A DNA stretch of 41,641 nucleotides from Candidatus Komeilibacteria bacterium (GCA_018656065.1 JABHZY010000023.1:1-41641), one strand, 5' to 3'. Positions 24,288 to 33,759 are shown, counted from the stretch's first letter. The notes: a model not told the origin generated them from the letters alone. Translations and numbers: made by a program.

Positions 24288-25181
24288 ATGCCTAAAAAGA
24301 AAAAAATAATCGTAGTCACAGGTGGAGCTGGCTTTATCGGTTCAAATCTTATAGCTAGGCTAGTTAAGTCCAAAAATAACAAAATAATTTCTTTGGACAA
24401 CTACTTTAGTGGCTCCAAAAAAAATCATATTCCTGGCGTAACTTATCGTCGTGGGCATAGTAAAAATATTGCTAAATTTATCAAAGAAAAACCAGATATT
24501 ATTTATCACTTAGGCGAATATTCTAGAGTGGCCGCCAGTCTAGATGAAGCAGCCTTAGTTTGGGATCTCAACATGGCAGGTACTTTTGGTGTTTTAGAGT
24601 TTTGGAAAAAGCATAAATGCAAATTAGTCTATGCTGGTTCTTCAACTAAATTTAATGGTCGTGATTTAGCACCTTATACTTGGAGTAAAGCCGTTAACAC
24701 TGAATTGATAAAAAATTATAGTAAATGGTATGGTTTAAAATATGCTACTGTTTATTTTTATAATGTTTATGGTCCACGAGAAAGAGCTGGCCAATTTGAT
24801 GGAGCTTATGGCACCATCATTGAAACACTTAAACAAGCTCATCTAAAAAATAAAACCGCTATTATTAGAAAACCCGGTACTCAAACCAGAGCTTTTACTC
24901 ATGTAGCTGATACAGTCGATGGTATAATACTAGCTGGTCAAAAAGGACAAGGTGATGACTATGGAATATCCGCCCAGGAAACATACTCACTATTACAAGT
25001 AGCAAAATTATTTGGCTGTAAAATAAAAATGGCAGCTCAAACTAAGACTAGTCGCAGTGCCAAAGCTTTTAATTCAAATAAAATCAAAAAGCTGGGTTGG
25101 AAACAAAAACATACACTCAAAAAATATATTGCCGATATTAAAAAATTAAAAACCTTGAGCAAGGTCGAAAGGAATAAATAG
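24288..25181 (+). CDS. NAD-dependent sugar epimerase/dehydratase (SDR)
   Basis: The product is 297 residues from ATG 24288; a GTG at 24255 extends it, but the natural start just precedes the Rossmann strand. IIVVTGGAGFIGSNLIARL binds NAD, SSTKF supplies the catalytic Ser, and YTWSK supplies the Tyr/Lys pair. A YNVYGPRERAG motif is typical of UDP-sugar epimerases. The exact sugar is unknown. One base separates it from the GT4 gene, so they are co-transcribed. Confidence 0.87.
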   Translation: MPKKKKIIVVTGGAGFIGSNLIARLVKSKNNKIISLDNYFSGSKKNHIPGVTYRRGHSKNIAKFIKEKPDIIYHLGEYSRVAASLDEAALVWDLNMAGTFGVLEFWKKHKCKLVYAGSSTKFNGRDLAPYTWSKAVNTELIKNYSKWYGLKYATVYFYNVYGPRERAGQFDGAYGTIIETLKQAHLKNKTAIIRKPGTQTRAFTHVADTVDGIILAGQKGQGDDYGISAQETYSLLQVAKLFGCKIKMAAQTKTSRSAKAFNSNKIKKLGWKQKHTLKKYIADIKKLKTLSKVERNK

Positions 25182-25182
25182 C

Positions 25183-26364
25183 ATGAAGAAAATATTAATT
25201 TTTTCATTAGCCTACTACCCTCATACTGTCAGCGGCGCTGAAGCAGCTATTCGTGAAATCACAGATCGTATAGATGATATTGAATTTCATATGGTGACTT
25301 TGCGCTATAATAATCAATTACCCAAAACTGAAAAAATTGGTAATGTTTTAATTCATAGAATTGGTTTAGTCACTAAAAATCCTAATACTCAAGATCTTGG
25401 TAAATTACCCCTTGATCTAAATAAACCTCTTTATCAATTTTTGGCTCCCATAAAAGGAATAATGCTAAATCGTAAATATAAATATGACGCCATTTGGTCT
25501 ATGATGGCACATTCTGCTGGAGTACCAGCTGTTATTTATAAAATGCTATCTCCAAAAACTAAATTTGCCCTAACCTTACAAGAGGGTGACCCAACGGATT
25601 ATATAGAAAAAACTATGAAGCCACTGGGGTTTTTATTTACTAATGCTTTTATAAAAGCTGATGTAGTGCAGGTCATATCAAATCATTTGGGAAATTGGGC
25701 TAGACGCCAAGGTACTAAAGAGGAAAATATAGAGCTGGTTCACAATGGCGCTAATCCCAAAAGCTTGAATCCAGATGCTCAGGCTGCTGATTTAGATAAA
25801 TTAAAACAAAAATTTAATAAGCAAGCTGCTGATATTTTTTTAGTTAACACTGCTCGTCTAGCTCATCAAAAAGCTAATGATAATACAATTCAAGCTTTAG
25901 CTAAATTACCAAACAATATTAAACTCTTATTAGTCGGTGACGGTGATCAAAAAGAGTTACTTAAAAATTTAGCTAAAAAATTAAAATTAGAAGATCGAGT
26001 AATTTTTGCTGGTCGAGTAGATAGAAGCGAAATTAGCAAATATAGACAAATATCTGACATCTTTGTTTGCCCTAGTCGTAGTGAAGGACTGGGCAATGCT
26101 TTTTTATCAGCTATGGCCTTACGTTTGCCAGTAGTGGCTACAAGAGAAGGTGGTTTAAGTGAATTTATCTTTGACCAAAAAACTGCTTGGGTAGTAGATA
26201 AAAATTCTCCAGATCAAATAGTTAAAGCTGTAAAAAATATACTAGCTAATCCTGATAAAGTAAAAATAATTACTGACACCGCCCATCAGATGGTCGTTAA
26301 AGAATATAATTGGGATCTAGTAGCTAAAAATATGCGCGATAAAGTATTCAGCAAAATAATATGA
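25183..26364 (+). CDS. GT4-family glycosyltransferase
   Basis: The 393-residue protein has the GT-B fold of GT4 enzymes. The N-terminal domain begins ILIFSLAYYPHTVSGAE. The donor-binding half contains LLLVGDGDQKELL, VIFAGRVDRSEI and the SRSEGLGNAFLSAMALRLP segment, where the second Glu of the usual EX7E motif is Ser. It transfers a sugar from a nucleotide donor to a surface glycan acceptor, both unknown. AGG lies nine bases before the ATG. The stop overlaps the next gene as ATGA. Confidence 0.9.
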   Translation: MKKILIFSLAYYPHTVSGAEAAIREITDRIDDIEFHMVTLRYNNQLPKTEKIGNVLIHRIGLVTKNPNTQDLGKLPLDLNKPLYQFLAPIKGIMLNRKYKYDAIWSMMAHSAGVPAVIYKMLSPKTKFALTLQEGDPTDYIEKTMKPLGFLFTNAFIKADVVQVISNHLGNWARRQGTKEENIELVHNGANPKSLNPDAQAADLDKLKQKFNKQAADIFLVNTARLAHQKANDNTIQALAKLPNNIKLLLVGDGDQKELLKNLAKKLKLEDRVIFAGRVDRSEISKYRQISDIFVCPSRSEGLGNAFLSAMALRLPVVATREGGLSEFIFDQKTAWVVDKNSPDQIVKAVKNILANPDKVKIITDTAHQMVVKEYNWDLVAKNMRDKVFSKII

Positions 26365-26903
26365 GTAAATTAATTCAAAAGGCTACTGAAATAATGATAA
26401 AGGCTCACGGAGATCAAAAAAGAAAAACTGATGGCTCTCCTTATATCAATCACCCCCAAGCAGTGGCTGATATGCTAAAAGAAAATAATTTCTCTGATAT
26501 AGTAATAGCTGTCGGACTATGCCATGATGTTTTAGAAGATACCGATTATTATCCCACTAAATTAAAGGAAGAATTAGGAGAAGAAGTTTTTAAGCTTATA
26601 AAATTTCTTAGCGAAGACAAATCTCTAGAGTGGGAAGAGCGTAAAGAAAAATATGTGGAACAAATAAAAAACAGCCCTGACGAAGCTAAGGCAGTATCTA
26701 TTTGTGATAAGATTCACAATCTAAATAGCTTAATTAATAGCCATTCTGTACTTGGCCCAAAAGTTTGGACTAAATTCAATCGCGGTAAAGAAAAAAAGAT
26801 GTGGTTTGAAGAAAAAATGCTTGCCATGTTTAAATCTAACTGGTCACATCCTCTGATAAGCGAATATGAAGTTTTATTAAATCAAGCTAAACAACTTGAT
26901 TAG
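26361..26903 (+). CDS. Small HD-domain alarmone hydrolase-like protein (RelA/SpoT-type)
   Basis: The 180-residue protein is a stand-alone HD domain like MESH1/SpoT hydrolase domains. Helix 1 is KATEIMIKAHGDQKRKTDGS followed by PYINHPQAVA, the HD pair is LCHDVLEDTDY with the ED motif, and SICDKIHNLNSL provides the later Asp and Asn. It lacks a synthetase domain. Such enzymes remove pyrophosphate from (p)ppGpp, although other nucleotide substrates are known for the group. The overlap with the GT4 gene (ATGA) suggests coupling. No RelA synthetase is in this window. Confidence 0.82.
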   Translation: MSKLIQKATEIMIKAHGDQKRKTDGSPYINHPQAVADMLKENNFSDIVIAVGLCHDVLEDTDYYPTKLKEELGEEVFKLIKFLSEDKSLEWEERKEKYVEQIKNSPDEAKAVSICDKIHNLNSLINSHSVLGPKVWTKFNRGKEKKMWFEEKMLAMFKSNWSHPLISEYEVLLNQAKQLD

Positions 26904-27988
26904 TGCAAATTTAATTGTCTTTGTTTTTCCTCATCATCACGCAAACTATCACGAGCTATTTTATAATCATTTACTATAGATTTATCTAATTGCTCATTCT
27001 GCAAAATACTTGCTAAAGCATTGGTCCAGAGATCAATGCGTTTTTTATTTAAAATTTCTAAATTACCTTCGGCATGTTTGAGAGTTTTGACATAATGCCA
27101 AATTAACTCTGTTAATCTAAAAACTCTCATTAGTCTTAGAGACAAAAATTCTTTAGGATCTCTATTATTTTTTATATACTCAAGTAAAACTTTTTCTAAA
27201 TCTTGATTATACAAAGTCATAAAATTCAAAAATCTTGCCCAACCTTCATATTTATTTCCAAAACGTATTGAAGAGTGATCAAGTAAGTACATATCATGGC
27301 CAGTTACCCTAAAATTATGTGGTACAAAATCCCAATGAGTCAAAAAATTTGAATATAAATCAATAATTCCTAAATTTTTCTCAATAAACCTAGCTGATTG
27401 GTCCAAAAGATTATTAAGATCTTTTTTATCTCCTAGATTATTTTTAATATTTTCAGAATATTTTTTAAAATCCTCTAGATAAGCATGACTATCCCAAATA
27501 CCAAAAGACTTCTCAATAGTGTTGGCATGCTCATAAGTAGTAGCATGAACTGCCTCTTGAGCCTCAAAGGCTTTTAGAGATATAAAAAATTGATCTTCTA
27601 AGGGACGTGCTAAAAAAGTAGACTCCTGCTCTATAAATTCTGTAATCAGAATAGTATAATCCTCTCTTACGGTAAATAAAATTTCAGCTGGTGAAAAAAA
27701 TATATGATAAGCAAAATTAATTTTTTTAAGTATCTGACGAGATTGCCATTCTTTTTTTATTTCAGCTGACATTAACTCATCGCTACTAATTTTAATAATC
27801 ACTTTTTTATTATCAAACTCTCGATGAGCTAAAAGCACCAATTTTCTACCGCCAGATAAATAACGCTCACCACCAATATGTATTTGTTCTTCGTTTAAAA
27901 TAAAACCAAGCTCAATCAAAATTGGAGTTACCTTATTTAGCTCTTCATCACGATATGCTTGCCAATTTTCTTTATAACTATTTACCAT
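26900..27988 (-). CDS. APH-like kinase of unknown substrate
   Basis: The 362-residue protein has the layout of aminoglycoside/choline-type kinases. A Lys appears in KKVIIKISSD (about 73-82), the catalytic loop reads THWDFVPHNF (HxDxxxxN, about 218-227), and the metal-binding Asp is in YLLDHSS. Helical segments follow. It lies one base from the GT4 gene at 27990 on the same strand, so a sugar, lipid-linked sugar or teichoic-type substrate is plausible. Its stop shares the four bases TTAG with the stop of the convergent HD gene. Drug resistance is not suggested. Confidence 0.65.
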   Translation of the reverse strand: MVNSYKENWQAYRDEELNKVTPILIELGFILNEEQIHIGGERYLSGGRKLVLLAHREFDNKKVIIKISSDELMSAEIKKEWQSRQILKKINFAYHIFFSPAEILFTVREDYTILITEFIEQESTFLARPLEDQFFISLKAFEAQEAVHATTYEHANTIEKSFGIWDSHAYLEDFKKYSENIKNNLGDKKDLNNLLDQSARFIEKNLGIIDLYSNFLTHWDFVPHNFRVTGHDMYLLDHSSIRFGNKYEGWARFLNFMTLYNQDLEKVLLEYIKNNRDPKEFLSLRLMRVFRLTELIWHYVKTLKHAEGNLEILNKKRIDLWTNALASILQNEQLDKSIVNDYKIARDSLRDDEEKQRQLNLH

Positions 27989-27989
27989 A

Positions 27990-29132
27990 TTATTTTCTAA
28001 TCAGAGAAGCAAAAATATTATTTAATTTATCAATATGAGCTGCCCAAGAAAATTTGTTTTCTAAAACTTGCTCAGCTTTATATACTAAATCATCAGCCAG
28101 GTCCTGATTATTAAAAATTTGAATAATTTTTTTTGCCAAATCTTTAGCTTCTAAGCTTTTCACAAAAAGTCCACACTGACAATCTGAAAATATCTCTCTA
28201 TTGATAGCCGTATCTCTAGCTATGACTGGAATGCCAGCTAAAAAACTCTGAGTAACCTGCCCTGAAACATCTATGCCTTCAAAATTATGTACATAGACTT
28301 GTGAAGTTTTCCTTAAGTACCAATTTTGAGCTTTGGAAATTTTGCCAAAGAAATCTACTTTGTCTGAAATTTCTAAATTCTTTGCTAAGTCAATTAATCT
28401 GTCTTTAGCCGGGCCATCACCACTAATAGCAAGTCTGGCTTCAGGGAAATCATCGCAAACAATATCCACAGCCTTTATAATGTTATCCATGCCCGCCCAA
28501 TCGACTAAAGGACCACTGGTAAATACTTGATATTTTTTAATGGCTAATTTAAAAGGTAAATTTTGTTTTCTATATTCTGGGTTATAATTATATACAACTT
28601 TTTCCGGATCTAACTTATAAGAATCAGCAACTAAATCTGCTAAAAGCTTTGAAGAAACCATAACTTTAGAAGCTCTACGTAAAACCCAGGTTTGCAATCG
28701 CATAATCCATTTATTTCTAACATTAGCATCTCTGTCTTGTAAAAATTCTTCTAAAGATCTTTCACTCAAGCGTAAATTAGTAGACCTTTTCCATGATTCA
28801 TCTTCAGCAAAATTAACTAACACTGGAATTTTAGTAATAGACTTTACAATAATAGCTGGTAAACCAGCTGCTACAGCATTTTGCACATAAATTAAATCAG
28901 CCTGTTTAGACATTTTAAATAACTTCCAAGTATATTTAACAAGCCTAATAAATAAAGGTTGATGTTTATCTATTATTACAACATCTACATCTTTGTCTGA
29001 CTCTACTTGATTAGCATAAGCTAAAACCCTAAATTGGTTATCATCCTTTAGGTGTTTAGTTAATTCCTTACAATATAAAGAAATATCTTCTATTTCTGGT
29101 GGATATAATGGTGTAGCAAGTATTACTTTCAT
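27990..29132 (-). CDS. GT4-family glycosyltransferase
   Basis: The 380-residue GT-B protein has an N-terminal acceptor domain starting VILATPLYPPEIEDISLYCK and a donor domain with VFTSGPLVDWAGMDNIIKAV, ISGDGPAKDRLI and the late FEGIDVSGQVTQSFLAGIPV segment. The usual second Glu of EX7E is replaced by Gln. It probably adds a sugar to a surface glycan. It heads a two-gene minus-strand operon with the APH-like kinase. Donor and acceptor are unknown. Confidence 0.88.
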   Translation of the reverse strand: MKVILATPLYPPEIEDISLYCKELTKHLKDDNQFRVLAYANQVESDKDVDVVIIDKHQPLFIRLVKYTWKLFKMSKQADLIYVQNAVAAGLPAIIVKSITKIPVLVNFAEDESWKRSTNLRLSERSLEEFLQDRDANVRNKWIMRLQTWVLRRASKVMVSSKLLADLVADSYKLDPEKVVYNYNPEYRKQNLPFKLAIKKYQVFTSGPLVDWAGMDNIIKAVDIVCDDFPEARLAISGDGPAKDRLIDLAKNLEISDKVDFFGKISKAQNWYLRKTSQVYVHNFEGIDVSGQVTQSFLAGIPVIARDTAINREIFSDCQCGLFVKSLEAKDLAKKIIQIFNNQDLADDLVYKAEQVLENKFSWAAHIDKLNNIFASLIRK

Positions 29133-29168
29133 ATTTTATATATTGCCCTAAATAAAACTAATAGTCAA

Positions 29169-29204
29169 TCAAAAAACCCCCTTATAAAACTAAGGGGGTT
29201 TATA
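29169..29204 (-). terminator. Terminator of the TSP3/DUF2339 operon
   Basis: AACCCCCTTA (29175-29184) pairs with TAAGGGGGTT (29191-29200). On the minus strand the stem is followed by TTTTTTGATT, just beyond the stop of the 29212 gene. Confidence 0.8.
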
Positions 29205-29211
29205 TAATATT

Positions 29212-30399
29212 CTATTCTATCTGTTCATCATGAGCCTGTTCCTCTTCTGACTCTGGAGATTCTTTTGACTTAGCTGTGATAACAAATAGGACTATAATCA
29301 CTATTAAGGCAAAAATAATTCCTAGCCATGGTATCCATTTATGCTTTTCTGTAATTCGACTCTCTTCTGTATCACAAACTTCACCAATGCCATCTCCATC
29401 TACATCTCTTTGATTTCTATTGGGATCATTAGGACAATTATCTTTATCATTTGTAATTCCATCTTTGTCAAAATCCTCACAAGCATCTCCACGATTATTA
29501 TTGTTTATATCGGTCTGATCTTTATTAGCTATTGAAACACAATTATCAAATATATCTGGTATACCATCTTTATCAATATCTGCTTTAGTATAGAATGGAT
29601 TAGCTTTAGAAGGAATAGTGGCTAAAGTCAAAACATCTTCGTTAGAATAAAGATTTCCTGATTCACCAAGATTCACAGAAACATATCTATCTGAATCAAA
29701 ATATAAACGATAATTTTTGTCTGGTTGAGCTAAAAATCGAACAAATTGGCTATTACTTTTATCAGGATCTTCTTCTACTAGTTTCAATTCATTAATCCTT
29801 AGTGGCTGAGCATAAGTAAAAGTTATTTTCCAATCTTTAGATGTAGTTTTAGGAAATCTAATAGTTTGATTGAGCATCTTGCTCTTAGCTAAAAGCTTTT
29901 TACTCTGGCCATTAACTACAGCAGACACTTCAACTGAATTTGGTAAAGCTACATTAGCATCTAGCAAAGAAATAATAGCTGAAGAAGTAACTGCTGTGGA
30001 GCTTTTAAGATTAATCGTTACGCTGCCTCGATCATTTCTATCCAACTGAAATTCTGTGTAAGTTCTTGAATTTTTATCTGTCATCTTATAAGCACTAGAC
30101 GAGGAAGGAATGGTGGTCACATTATAAAAGGCATTATTAGTAACAGTATTCTTTTTATAATAATAAGGTAATAAAATATCTGTACCCTGATCAACTATGG
30201 CGAAGTCCGTCCTCTCTAAATAAAAATATTCAATCGGTACTTCCACTACTGTTGGCACTAAAATATTTAAATTTGTAATATCTTTATATTGCCTAAAGCT
30301 CTCAGTCATACCCTTAGAGTTGGCTGCGTTGACTACTGGTGCCAAAACCATAAATAACCCCAAAAGGAATAATAAACTTTTTTTGTTAATTTTAAACAT
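29212..30399 (-). CDS. Exported thrombospondin type 3-like Ca-binding protein with C-terminal anchor
   Basis: The 395-residue protein has a signal peptide (about 8-25), a beta-rich extracellular body, two or three Asp-rich calcium-binding repeats (about 268-340, for example DKDGIPDIFDNC and DKDGITNDKDNCPNDP) with paired cysteines, and one C-terminal membrane helix (about 352-375) with an acidic tail. It should sit on the outer face. It is one base downstream of the DUF2339 gene, so the two are an operon. The body (about 30-260) is not a recognised domain. Confidence 0.82.
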   Translation of the reverse strand: MFKINKKSLLFLLGLFMVLAPVVNAANSKGMTESFRQYKDITNLNILVPTVVEVPIEYFYLERTDFAIVDQGTDILLPYYYKKNTVTNNAFYNVTTIPSSSSAYKMTDKNSRTYTEFQLDRNDRGSVTINLKSSTAVTSSAIISLLDANVALPNSVEVSAVVNGQSKKLLAKSKMLNQTIRFPKTTSKDWKITFTYAQPLRINELKLVEEDPDKSNSQFVRFLAQPDKNYRLYFDSDRYVSVNLGESGNLYSNEDVLTLATIPSKANPFYTKADIDKDGIPDIFDNCVSIANKDQTDINNNNRGDACEDFDKDGITNDKDNCPNDPNRNQRDVDGDGIGEVCDTEESRITEKHKWIPWLGIIFALIVIIVLFVITAKSKESPESEEEQAHDEQIE

Positions 30400-30400
30400 A

Positions 30401-32188
30401 TTAATTTTCTAAATTATTACTTATTTGTTTCTTTTTAGTACCAAAGGCAGCCGCAATTAATAGGAAGCCGATAAAGAAGAAGGTCATAATTCTACGTCCT
30501 TGATCCATTTGTCCAATATCGACAAGTAGTAGCCTCATAACAACTAATACTAGCATTGTTCCTCCATAAAATAAAAATACTTTTTGATGCATTAGTTTGC
30601 CATATATATTAGTAATCAATCCGATAATAGTATATATCACAATTGCCACCATAGCCGCTGTACTTCTATTATCAAAACTATTCTGCAATGAATGCCATAA
30701 TAAAATATATATATAGGCTGAACCTAATATTATTTGACCAATATAAAGTTTGCCAAAAAAACCTTTTCTAGCAAAATTTCTACCAAAATATCTATAAGCA
30801 AATCCGACAGCAAATAAACATAAAGCTAAAACTAATATGGAAAAGAAATATTCATTAAATACTGTGCGGCTCCTATCAAATCTTTCTATGTCATTGAAAG
30901 CAAATAATATTGGACCTAATAAAAGCAAACTATATTTTTGACCAGTGATATGATTTTTCATAGCACTAAACATTATTAGAGATATCACCGCACTTTCAAT
31001 GGTATAGGCTATAGTTAAAACCGCTCCATCAAGCTCAACAGTAGTGGCCGCTGCCAACATAGCAGTACCAATACCAGTATAAATGTATAAAGCGTCTTTT
31101 TTATTAGTCTTTTTAAATATCATGAAAGCTCCAAAAGCGAAGACCAACATCCAAGCTATGATAATCAAGCTCTGCCATTCTTTTTGAGCAGCTGCCAAAA
31201 TCCAAACTAATAACAACATACCATTCAAAGCCGCAGTTATAACATCAGCTTTAGTACTTCTATCTTTTATCTTCAAAAGTCCAATAGTATTAAAAATATA
31301 AAATAATGAAGCTAGGCCGTAAATAAATAATAATATAGTACTCTTAGTAGCTATACTATAAGTAGTCAGAACTGGCAGACTATGAAAACCAACCATTATT
31401 AGAGCTAAAAGAGTTAATGGTCTCCAGCCAGTTAAAATTACCACCCAAATAACTCCAAGTATTACTACGGTTAAGTAAGTAAATAATTCTACATAGCCCC
31501 CTCCTGAACCACCGACTAACAACGGGGCTAAAGCAGCTAAAATTAAAGCTGCCACTGCTAGGCCAATAGATTTTCTTTTTACACTAACAAAAGCTACAAA
31601 AGCTGTACTTAAAAATGACAGCCCTAAAGCTGTCAGTGGTGTAAACAAACCATGTAAATTTCTAGCTGCGTAAACAGTAATCAAAATTACTGTAGAACCA
31701 AGCACTAAAAAAATATTTCCTTGATGTAAATCATTTTTAATTCGCCAAGCACCAAGAATTAATAATACTGTACCAACAAAAACTCCCAATAAAGTACTGC
31801 CCATTGGTCCAAGCCAATTGTTTGTATTTACAAACCAGCCAAAACCAAGTAATAAGAGTAAAGCTCCTAATTTAAATAGCCATTCTTCTCTAATCCAATG
31901 AAAGACATTGCCTGCCACAGATGGCTTAGATATCACACTCGGTACATCGGCTGGTGCTAATGCTTGAGGAACATCAGGCTTGAGCTGTTGATCCTGAGTC
32001 TGCATATCTGATGGAATATCTGCTTGAACAGCAGGCTGTTCAGTTGGCACACTTGGCCTTGCACTGGAATTTAATTCCAAGTTTTTTACTCGCTTTTTTA
32101 AATTGGCAACCATTACAAACAAGATGACAACTGCAATGACCGGTAATATACCAAGCGAATTAACAATTGAACCTAAAAGATAAAACAT
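30401..32188 (-). CDS. DUF2339-family polytopic membrane protein
   Basis: The 595-residue protein starts with a membrane segment, a short coiled coil (VANLKKRVKNLELN) and a Pro/Gln-rich linker (about 42-90), then about 14 or more membrane helices. The segment EEWLFKLGALLLLLGFGWFV is the DUF2339 signature. Homologues in Gram-negatives are large membrane proteins of uncertain role. It precedes a calcium-binding surface protein by one base, which suggests a joint envelope function. Function inferred only from context. Confidence 0.82.
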   Translation of the reverse strand: MFYLLGSIVNSLGILPVIAVVILFVMVANLKKRVKNLELNSSARPSVPTEQPAVQADIPSDMQTQDQQLKPDVPQALAPADVPSVISKPSVAGNVFHWIREEWLFKLGALLLLLGFGWFVNTNNWLGPMGSTLLGVFVGTVLLILGAWRIKNDLHQGNIFLVLGSTVILITVYAARNLHGLFTPLTALGLSFLSTAFVAFVSVKRKSIGLAVAALILAALAPLLVGGSGGGYVELFTYLTVVILGVIWVVILTGWRPLTLLALIMVGFHSLPVLTTYSIATKSTILLFIYGLASLFYIFNTIGLLKIKDRSTKADVITAALNGMLLLVWILAAAQKEWQSLIIIAWMLVFAFGAFMIFKKTNKKDALYIYTGIGTAMLAAATTVELDGAVLTIAYTIESAVISLIMFSAMKNHITGQKYSLLLLGPILFAFNDIERFDRSRTVFNEYFFSILVLALCLFAVGFAYRYFGRNFARKGFFGKLYIGQIILGSAYIYILLWHSLQNSFDNRSTAAMVAIVIYTIIGLITNIYGKLMHQKVFLFYGGTMLVLVVMRLLLVDIGQMDQGRRIMTFFFIGFLLIAAAFGTKKKQISNNLEN

Positions 32189-32233
32189 AGTTATTTATAT
32201 AAAAAATTATATACTTGATAACAATTACTTTTT

Positions 32234-32242
32234 ATTATAGCA
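32234..32242 (-). promoter_or_regulatory. Extended -10 promoter of the DUF2339 operon
   Basis: On the minus strand TGC then TATAAT. The ATG lies about 46 bases downstream. Confidence 0.5.
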
Positions 32243-32271
32243 AAAATACGCTTCTGAGGGAATATTTTTTC

Positions 32272-32310
32272 CAAAAAAAGAGGGCTGCGCGACTTGAAGC
32301 CGCGCAGCCA
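32272..32310 (-). terminator. G+C-rich terminator of the nitronate monooxygenase gene
   Basis: The perfect 9-bp stem GGCTGCGCG (32283-32291) with CGCGCAGCC (32301-32309) is followed on the minus strand by TCTTTTTTT. Confidence 0.88.
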
Positions 32311-32330
32311 TAACGAGGTTACGAGAAGTA

Positions 32331-33737
32331 TCATCCAGACAGTAGATAGTCTACGGCTTGTCGTGCCGTGTAGTTAGCACCGTCTGGCGAAAGAACCTTT
32401 AGCCAGCTGTAGTCATCACCAAAGGTGATAAACGGTAGCTCCAATTCACCTCCTTTTCGGCGTTGAGCTAGACCGACATTGGCCAACAGAGCGTTGCAAA
32501 GACAAATGCAGTTGATTGTGTCTTCCACGGAGCCGCCCTTGGCTACAAAACTATCCACGTTTTCAGCGGAACAACGATAGCCCAGAGTACCATCACTGCG
32601 GATACACGGACCACGTAACCTGCCAAGATCACAGACACGTCTACGCTGAGCGTATTTTTCCGAGTCTGTCAGTGTTCCAGCAAGTATCGCCTTCTTGAAG
32701 GGGAAGCCCTTTGGTGAAGCTTGCGGATCAGTGAAGATACGCAAACCATCGACTGATGCCAGCTGTCTGGCGACTGCCTTTATTTCAGGCAAGAACCTTG
32801 ATTCATCACATAGAGCAAAGATGGATCCAGCTTGGATACCTTGGGCTCCAACTTCTAAGGCCTTACGCATTCCAGCCGGTGTCGCATATGAACCAGCCAG
32901 CCAGAACGGAATTCCTGTTTGGCGCATTTGCTCAAAATCAAGCTTGTCGCGATCCCCATAGATTGGCTGACCATCCTCGGTAAGCTTCAACTGACCGCGC
33001 GGCGGCGCGTTGTGACCTCCTGCTGGAGACCCTTCACATACCAAGCCGTCAATTTGACCAGATCTTATAAGCATCTTAGCTAGCGATGCAGATGAGATTA
33101 TGGGAAAGAAATAAGGCCTGGTTAGGGTTGTAGTGGGAGTCCAGATACTTTGTGGATCAAAGGACACGTAGTAACTATCCTTGCGATCCGCTCCAAGAAC
33201 ATGGACCTTGTATTGGGCTGGCTCGTGATTTACGAACTTGTCCAATACTCCGGAAATTTGCGTAGGGATTCCTGCGCCCATCAGGATGTAGTCCACACCA
33301 GCCATCATAGCACCATAGATGGATGCCAGTTGAGGTAGCTGAATTGTCTCCAGCAAATTGATACCTACAACGCCATCATGACCTTCTTTGGCTAGCCAGA
33401 CTAGACAGAAATTTGCCGCCACAGTAAGCTCAGCTAATCTCTGATCAAATGCAAGCGTATAGCGGGGAGGGTTTTTGAAAGCCTTGTGTGCAAGCAAGCC
33501 CCCTTCGTTGTAGTATGTTGCTATGATTCTTTCAGCAACATCTTGAGCCGGAAAGTGCTCAAGAGCACGACGAAGATGACCACCAGGATCACCAAGCTGA
33601 AGTATGCGTACGAATACGATATCCGCGTGCGCTCCAGAAACGACTCCTAGCTGTTTGAGCATTGATACGACGCGAGGAAGTTGCCACCAAGAAACGCCTA
33701 TACCCATGCCACCCTGAATCAACTTTGGATGATTCAT
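32331..33737 (-). CDS. Nitronate monooxygenase-family flavoenzyme (G+C-rich)
   Basis: The product is 468 residues from the ATG at 33735-33737, chosen because GAGAGG lies upstream; the frame is open to 33764. It has the TIM-barrel NMO/2-nitropropane dioxygenase features: IQGGMGIGVS at the N-terminus, CEGSPAGGHNAPP near 245 for FMN binding, and GAQGIQAGSIFALCDES near 310. A Cys-rich C-terminus (YRCSAE, NCICLCNALL) with the FITFGDD end is typical of the long form. Family members oxidise alkyl nitronates or act as oxidoreductases on CoA-type substrates. Codon use differs sharply from neighbours; probable transfer. Confidence 0.82.
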   Translation of the reverse strand: MNHPKLIQGGMGIGVSWWQLPRVVSMLKQLGVVSGAHADIVFVRILQLGDPGGHLRRALEHFPAQDVAERIIATYYNEGGLLAHKAFKNPPRYTLAFDQRLAELTVAANFCLVWLAKEGHDGVVGINLLETIQLPQLASIYGAMMAGVDYILMGAGIPTQISGVLDKFVNHEPAQYKVHVLGADRKDSYYVSFDPQSIWTPTTTLTRPYFFPIISSASLAKMLIRSGQIDGLVCEGSPAGGHNAPPRGQLKLTEDGQPIYGDRDKLDFEQMRQTGIPFWLAGSYATPAGMRKALEVGAQGIQAGSIFALCDESRFLPEIKAVARQLASVDGLRIFTDPQASPKGFPFKKAILAGTLTDSEKYAQRRRVCDLGRLRGPCIRSDGTLGYRCSAENVDSFVAKGGSVEDTINCICLCNALLANVGLAQRRKGGELELPFITFGDDYSWLKVLSPDGANYTARQAVDYLLSG

Positions 33738-33759
33738 ATTATACCTCTCGAGTTTAAGG

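Noticed and set aside
26900-27988. Aminoglycoside resistance gene
   Set aside because: Only the kinase fold motifs match; similarity to resistance enzymes is not evident and the gene sits in a glycan cluster.
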